The notes under the pieces: generated by a model | Database searches by the model: none | The model's input: only the letters and a program-made list of their open reading frames with translations | Told to the model about the DNA's origin: nothing | Shown: piece after piece, positions 6,034 to 9,336 of the stretch | Layout of the letters: the number at the start of each line of letters is the position of its first letter | How positions within the stretch are numbered: the first letter of the stretch is position 1 | Program-made: the position numbers and the translations under genes | Assembly (NCBI GenBank): GCA_903922535.1 | Contig: CAIXUF010000545.1 | Coordinates: 1-9,336 of the forward strand | Length of the DNA: 9,336 bases | Source: Candidatus Hydrogenedentota bacterium | GTDB lineage: Bacteria; Hydrogenedentota; Hydrogenedentia; Hydrogenedentiales; CAITNO01 | Direction: 5' to 3'

Positions 6034-9000
6034 CTAATGCAGTTCGTTGGCGGTGAACGCGAACTCGACATGGTTGTTCTGGCCGGGCGGGATACTCACC
6101 GGAATGGGCGTCATGGGCTCGAGGGGAATGCCCGCATTGAAGCGGCGCGGAACAATGGAAACCAGTCCTTCCCCGGCGGGTAAACCATCGAGAACAAAGC
6201 TGCCGTTTATATCGATATCGGTGCTCCGGCGGACCTCCCTGCCGTCGGGCATGGTCACGGCCGCAAAGACGGAGAATTCTCCAAAGGGCCTGCCCTCCAG
6301 AAGAACCCCGCCCGTCAGTGTGCAGTCTCCGGCCGAGATCCGCAGCGCAACCTCCGTGGTTCCCAAATCCGCAACGCGGACCGGCTGGGACACCTCCTGG
6401 CGGCTGTAACCGGTGTCCGAAATCCGCCAATCCACCTTGGCAAACACCACCGCATCGCCGGGACGTGCATGTTCTATGCTGAATCCGCCGTTGCCGTCCG
6501 TGGTGCCCCAGAGCGTCCCCAATTCCGGACAGTCCGGATAACGCAGGCCCGCGCGAATGCCCTGCGCCGGTGTGATGCCGTCCACTTCCACGGTGCCCTG
6601 GACCACACCGCCCGGCCGCAGACAAATCTGAATGGGCTCCCCGAATCGCAGAGGCGCCGACGCTGGCGTGTAGGCCGGATGGCGCACATAAACAAAACCG
6701 TCGTCCAGCACGGGCCAGTCGGAACGGAAAATGCCGTCCTCCCCCGTCTTGCCAACCGGGGAACGGTACGGCGCGAAACGTTCCGCTTCCCACAGCGCAA
6801 CTTCTTTGGATACATCCGGCGTGTCGAAATACACCCCTGCCCCGCTTATGGGATGGCCCTGCGGATCGGTTGCGCGGATTTCCAGCGGGGGCATCGGTTC
6901 CAGCGCGATTTCCTGTTCCGCGGGCGTGTCCGTTGCCGCCTCGACATGCATGTCCTTTGCCACGGCGCGGTACCCGGGCGCGCGCACGCACATCTGATAA
7001 TCGCCCGGCTCCAGGTCCATCCAGCAGCGCCCTTCCGCGTCGTACACGTGCGGCATTCGCCCGTTGAGGTCCGAGTAGAGGGGCATGCCGGCGGGAAGGG
7101 CCTGCGCTTGGAACCGCTTGACCGGCGCCCCGCTTGCCTCGTCCACCATCCGGCACAGAATCTTCCCGGCATCCGGCAGGACAATGTCAACGTCGTTGCC
7201 GTCCGGCAGGAAGCCCTTCTTCACGATGCGCTCGTTCGCGAAGAGCGTGTAGAGCCCTTCCGGAAGCCGGGCAAGTTCATAACGGCCGTCCTTGTCCGTG
7301 ACTGCGGCCGCCGAAATGGGCCCGAAACAGGCTACCTTTTTCCGCTCCAGCGGTTTCCCGGAGGCGTCCGTCACCCGGCCGGCAATCCGCATCCCGGAGC
7401 TGAGATCGTACTCCAGCACCAGGCCGCGCAGTTCCTCGCCGCTGGTCAGCTCCACTTCATCCAGTGTGTTGTTGTCGCGCGTTTCCGAACCGGGCGGGCT
7501 GACGCAGAGATGGTATCCGCCGTCGGTCAGGGGGAAGAAATCGAAAGTGCCCTGCTCGCTTGTGACAGACTTCGGCAGGGGCAGGCCGCCATACGGGTCC
7601 TTGGGCCATGCCAGCATTTCCATCCCCGCCACGGGTCTGCCCGCACGGTCTACCAGTTTCCCGGAAACACGGGCACCCGGCGCGAGAACCACCGCGACAC
7701 CCTCCAGGTCCTCCGCGCCAATGGCGTAGCGGTTCGCATACGATGAGACCATGCCGTTCGCTTCCGCGCTGATGCGGATATGCCTCTGGTTCGCCTGCAC
7801 GTTCGCGAGCCGGAACGAACCGTCTTTTCCTGAGATGCATTCGGGGATCCTTGGACCCGCCCCGGTTGCGCTCACGGAGGCATTCGCCACCGGACGGCCC
7901 GCCTGGTCCCGCACCGTGCCCGAGATTGACACGGCCTTGGCGCGCTCGAAATCCACACGGGTCACCTGCGAACCCGGCAGCACGTCCGCCCGCATTTCGT
8001 TGGCCACGCCCGCGTTCAAATAGCCGAAGGGAGCGTCCGCGCAAAGGCCGTACTGGCCCGGCATAAGGCCGTTGATGGCGTATTCGCCGGTGAGGGACGC
8101 ATAGACCTTCGTTTCGCCCGAAGGGCCCAGCGCGCAGACAGTCGAGAACGGTATCCCGCGGCCCGTGGTCGCGTCGCACACCCGGCCGCTGATGGAACCG
8201 AGCAGTTTGGCCGGCAGAAAACTCTCTGTCGTGGCAGCCGCTTTTCCCGGAACGCCGGGGTGGGGAACGCCCCTCTTCACCCCCGCCGGCAGCGTATTCT
8301 TCGCCGCTTTTTCCAGGGAGATCAGCGGCGCCATAACACTGCCAAACGGGAACACTTTCGTGATCGTCACATATCCGGCCGTCCCGCCCGCAAGCACGGC
8401 CAGACCCATCACGGCGGCAATGACCGTCTTGGCGGTCCAGAATCCCGCGGAGACCTTTGCCGCGGCCGCTGCCGCCGCGGAAACCGGCGCGATCTGCGCC
8501 CCGCTCAGGGCGAGCCGGCCCAGATTCATAAGGAGTGCGGACGGGGCCGCCTCCGCCGCGTTGGCCTTGATAAGCCCGGCCAGCGCCAGCCCCGCAATGG
8601 TAACGCCTTTGCTCTTGAGTGTCTTGCGTACCAGTTCGATGCCGTTGTCGATGCGGTGGGTAATCGTGCTTCGGGGGACATCCAGCGCCTGGCCGATGGC
8701 GGCGTGCGTTTGATCGTCCAGGAAATGGGCCACCACCGGAATGCGCAGTTGATCCGGCAGTTCGGCGATGGCCTCATCGACAAATCTGTAGAGGTCGCTC
8801 CAGGCAGGCTCGCGTCCCGCCTCCAGTTCCGCCACGAACTGCTCTTCCCGCTCTTTGCGGCGGTGCTCCGAGCGCAGCCGGGTGAGGGACTTGTTGCAAG
8901 CCACGCGGTGCAACCAGGGGGCCAGATACTCCCCGACAGGCTTCTGCGTCGTTGCAAGGACTTCAAAGCATTCCTGGGCCGCATCTTCCGCCTCCGTCGG

Positions 9001-9126
9001 ATTGCCCAGAATGCGTTTGCAGGTCCCGTAGACCATCCCCGCATACCGCTTGGCCAGCGTCTGGAACGCCTCCGCATCCCGTTCACGCATCCAACTGTCC
9101 AGCAGGACAATATCCGTCTCATTCAT
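6034..9126 (-). CDS. Membrane-tethered ECF-like sigma factor fused to eight carboxypeptidase-regulatory-like domains (1030 aa)
   Basis: Residues 1-90 form sigma-70 region 2 (EAEDAAQECFEVL at 45-57, PWLHRVACNKSLTRLR at 70-85). Residues about 120-170 form region 4 with a helix-turn-helix (ELPDQLRIPVVAHFL, then AIGQALDVPRSTITHRI). There is no region 1 or 3, as in ECF factors. A weakly hydrophobic stretch at 174-190 and a clear membrane segment at about 232-254 follow. The rest (310-1025) is about eight beta-sandwich units of the carboxypeptidase-regulatory/CnaB-like type, each opening with a pattern such as ISGTVRDQAGRPVANASV, RIAGRVTDASGKPLERKKV or LEIRATDPQGHPISGAGV. If only one segment spans the membrane, this array is extracytoplasmic. 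The start at 9126 is chosen because AGGAG lies 7 bases upstream (9134-9138) and sigma homology begins there; the in-frame extension to 9276 looks noncoding. Inferred role: a one-piece receptor and transcription factor. No anti-sigma gene is visible nearby. Confidence 0.92.
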   Translation of the reverse strand: MNETDIVLLDSWMRERDAEAFQTLAKRYAGMVYGTCKRILGNPTEAEDAAQECFEVLATTQKPVGEYLAPWLHRVACNKSLTRLRSEHRRKEREEQFVAELEAGREPAWSDLYRFVDEAIAELPDQLRIPVVAHFLDDQTHAAIGQALDVPRSTITHRIDNGIELVRKTLKSKGVTIAGLALAGLIKANAAEAAPSALLMNLGRLALSGAQIAPVSAAAAAAAKVSAGFWTAKTVIAAVMGLAVLAGGTAGYVTITKVFPFGSVMAPLISLEKAAKNTLPAGVKRGVPHPGVPGKAAATTESFLPAKLLGSISGRVCDATTGRGIPFSTVCALGPSGETKVYASLTGEYAINGLMPGQYGLCADAPFGYLNAGVANEMRADVLPGSQVTRVDFERAKAVSISGTVRDQAGRPVANASVSATGAGPRIPECISGKDGSFRLANVQANQRHIRISAEANGMVSSYANRYAIGAEDLEGVAVVLAPGARVSGKLVDRAGRPVAGMEMLAWPKDPYGGLPLPKSVTSEQGTFDFFPLTDGGYHLCVSPPGSETRDNNTLDEVELTSGEELRGLVLEYDLSSGMRIAGRVTDASGKPLERKKVACFGPISAAAVTDKDGRYELARLPEGLYTLFANERIVKKGFLPDGNDVDIVLPDAGKILCRMVDEASGAPVKRFQAQALPAGMPLYSDLNGRMPHVYDAEGRCWMDLEPGDYQMCVRAPGYRAVAKDMHVEAATDTPAEQEIALEPMPPLEIRATDPQGHPISGAGVYFDTPDVSKEVALWEAERFAPYRSPVGKTGEDGIFRSDWPVLDDGFVYVRHPAYTPASAPLRFGEPIQICLRPGGVVQGTVEVDGITPAQGIRAGLRYPDCPELGTLWGTTDGNGGFSIEHARPGDAVVFAKVDWRISDTGYSRQEVSQPVRVADLGTTEVALRISAGDCTLTGGVLLEGRPFGEFSVFAAVTMPDGREVRRSTDIDINGSFVLDGLPAGEGLVSIVPRRFNAGIPLEPMTPIPVSIPPGQNNHVEFAFTANELH

Positions 9127-9133
9127 GGCCTCG

Positions 9134-9138
9134 CTCCT
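9134..9138 (-). promoter_or_regulatory. Ribosome binding site that fixes the start of the sigma-factor gene
   Basis: The minus strand reads AGGAG, seven bases, then ATG at 9126. This decides in favour of the MNETDIVLLDSW start over an in-frame ATG 150 bases further upstream, whose extra 50 residues are Arg/Ala/Pro-rich and unlike any sigma-factor N terminus. Confidence 0.8.
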
Positions 9139-9196
9139 GTGTTGAGAATAACCCTGTCTGCGTCTCCATACAAATGATGCCGCCGAGAGGCGGTTT

Positions 9197-9222
9197 GGAC
9201 GGGACTGCGTGGCATACTTTCC
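9197..9222 (-). promoter_or_regulatory. Candidate ECF-type promoter of the sigma-factor gene
   Basis: On the minus strand GGAAA (9218-9222) is followed by 16 bases and CGTCC (9197-9201). This resembles the ECF pattern of an AA-containing -35 box and a CGTC-like -10 box separated by about 16 bp. A start near 9190 would give a leader of about 64 bases. Autoregulation is common among ECF sigma factors. An alternative weak sigma-70-type pair exists closer to the gene (TTGTAT at 9168-9173, 17 bp, TATTCT at 9145-9150), but it would leave barely 10 bases before the ATG. Both are short-motif guesses. Confidence 0.3.
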
Positions 9223-9231
9223 GGTCGCGGA

Positions 9232-9257
9232 CGGGACCGCCCACGGCGCCGGTCCCG
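9232..9257. repeat. Perfect 8-bp inverted repeat upstream of the sigma-factor gene
   Basis: CGGGACCG (9232-9239), a 10-base loop and CGGTCCCG (9250-9257) form a perfect stem. It lies about 10 bases upstream of the candidate ECF -35 box. No T-run follows on either strand, so terminator function is unlikely. It could be a regulator binding site, or the remains of a transcription end from a gene beyond the window. Confidence 0.45.
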
Positions 9258-9316
9258 CGCCTGCGGCCCACGCCAATCCTTGCCCTTCAACCCCCCGTCT
9301 GCCAAGCCGTTACGCA

Positions 9317-9336
9317 CCCCTCCCCCATCCCCTCCC
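9317..9336 (-). other. G-rich four-run tract (potential G-quadruplex) at the right window edge
   Basis: Read on the minus strand, four G-runs of lengths 3, 4, 5 and 4 are separated by loops of 1, 2 and 1 bases. This fits the canonical intramolecular G-quadruplex pattern with very short loops. It lies about 190 bases upstream of the sigma-factor start codon, and the edge of the window cuts the first run, so the tract may be longer. Function is unknown. The remainder of 9127-9336 holds no gene I can support. Confidence 0.5.

Noticed and set aside
5942..7156. Minus-strand open frame of 404 codons overlapping the sigma-factor gene and intergenic region
   Set aside because: It is a frame-shifted shadow of the sigma fusion. 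It is Gly/Arg-rich, and the true frame carries clear domain repeats to its stop at 6034.
6469..7746. Long plus-strand open frame (425 codons) antisense to the sigma-factor gene
   Set aside because: It has no family pattern and Arg/His-rich composition, and lies wholly inside the convincing beta-sandwich repeats on the minus strand.
9127..9276. Upstream in-frame start that would add 50 residues to the sigma factor
   Set aside because: The extra residues are Arg/Ala/Pro-rich without sigma homology, and a good AGGAG sits 7 bases before the internal ATG at 9126. The ECF-like promoter and an inverted repeat also fall in the extension.
1..9336. tRNA or rRNA genes, CRISPR arrays, insertion sequences, riboswitches
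   Set aside because: I saw no cloverleaf, no regularly spaced short direct repeats, no transposase frame or flanking terminal repeats, and no intergenic region long enough for a typical riboswitch other than the leader at 9127-9336, which shows no known motif.

Overview
The window reads as a chromosomal regulatory region from a GC-rich (roughly 60%) Gram-negative-type bacterium. The gene style is a sigma factor fused to a large extracytoplasmic domain array, a BlaR1-type protease carrying STN, LRR and YbgF-like TPR modules, and long multidomain envelope proteins. This is typical of Planctomycetota/PVC-like or Hydrogenedentota-like lineages. That placement is inferred from architecture only. 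All supported genes lie on the minus strand, so transcription runs from right to left.

Layout in the direction of transcription: (1) 9127-9336 is a 210-base noncoding leader with a G-rich four-run tract at the window edge, a perfect 8-bp inverted repeat and a candidate ECF-type promoter. (2) 6034-9126 encodes a 1030-residue protein: an ECF-like sigma factor (regions 2 and 4), a membrane anchor, then about eight carboxypeptidase-regulatory/CnaB-like beta-sandwich repeats. (3) 5851-6033 is an intergenic region with a GC-rich hairpin after the sigma gene and a clear sigma-70-type promoter (TTGACA, 17 bp, TAGACT) carrying two CTAC-N5-GTAG inverted repeats. (4) 5437-5850 encodes a BlaI/MecI-family repressor. 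(5) 91-5424 encodes a 1777-residue M56 (BlaR1/MecR1-like) metalloprotease. Its usual penicillin-binding sensor is absent. In its place are five STN/secretin-N-like repeats, an unassigned beta-rich domain, about 14 leucine-rich repeats and a C-terminal YbgF/CpoB-like TPR. (6) At 53, after a 37-base gap, the first 17 codons of another gene run off the left edge.

The repressor and protease form one two-gene signalling unit. By analogy with BlaI-BlaR1, the repressor should bind the two inverted repeats at its own promoter. The zinc protease, when its extracytoplasmic array senses something, should lead to repressor inactivation. The new sensor array replaces beta-lactam recognition, so the signal is unknown; envelope or cell-wall state is a reasonable guess because STN and YbgF-like domains act in the periplasm. 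The upstream gene is a second, independent design for the same purpose: a DNA-reading module tethered through the membrane to an external domain array. The most notable points are the sensor swap in the M56 protein, a sharp base-composition step at exactly that junction, the operator arrangement, and loss of the Asn-Phe cleavage dipeptide in the repressor.
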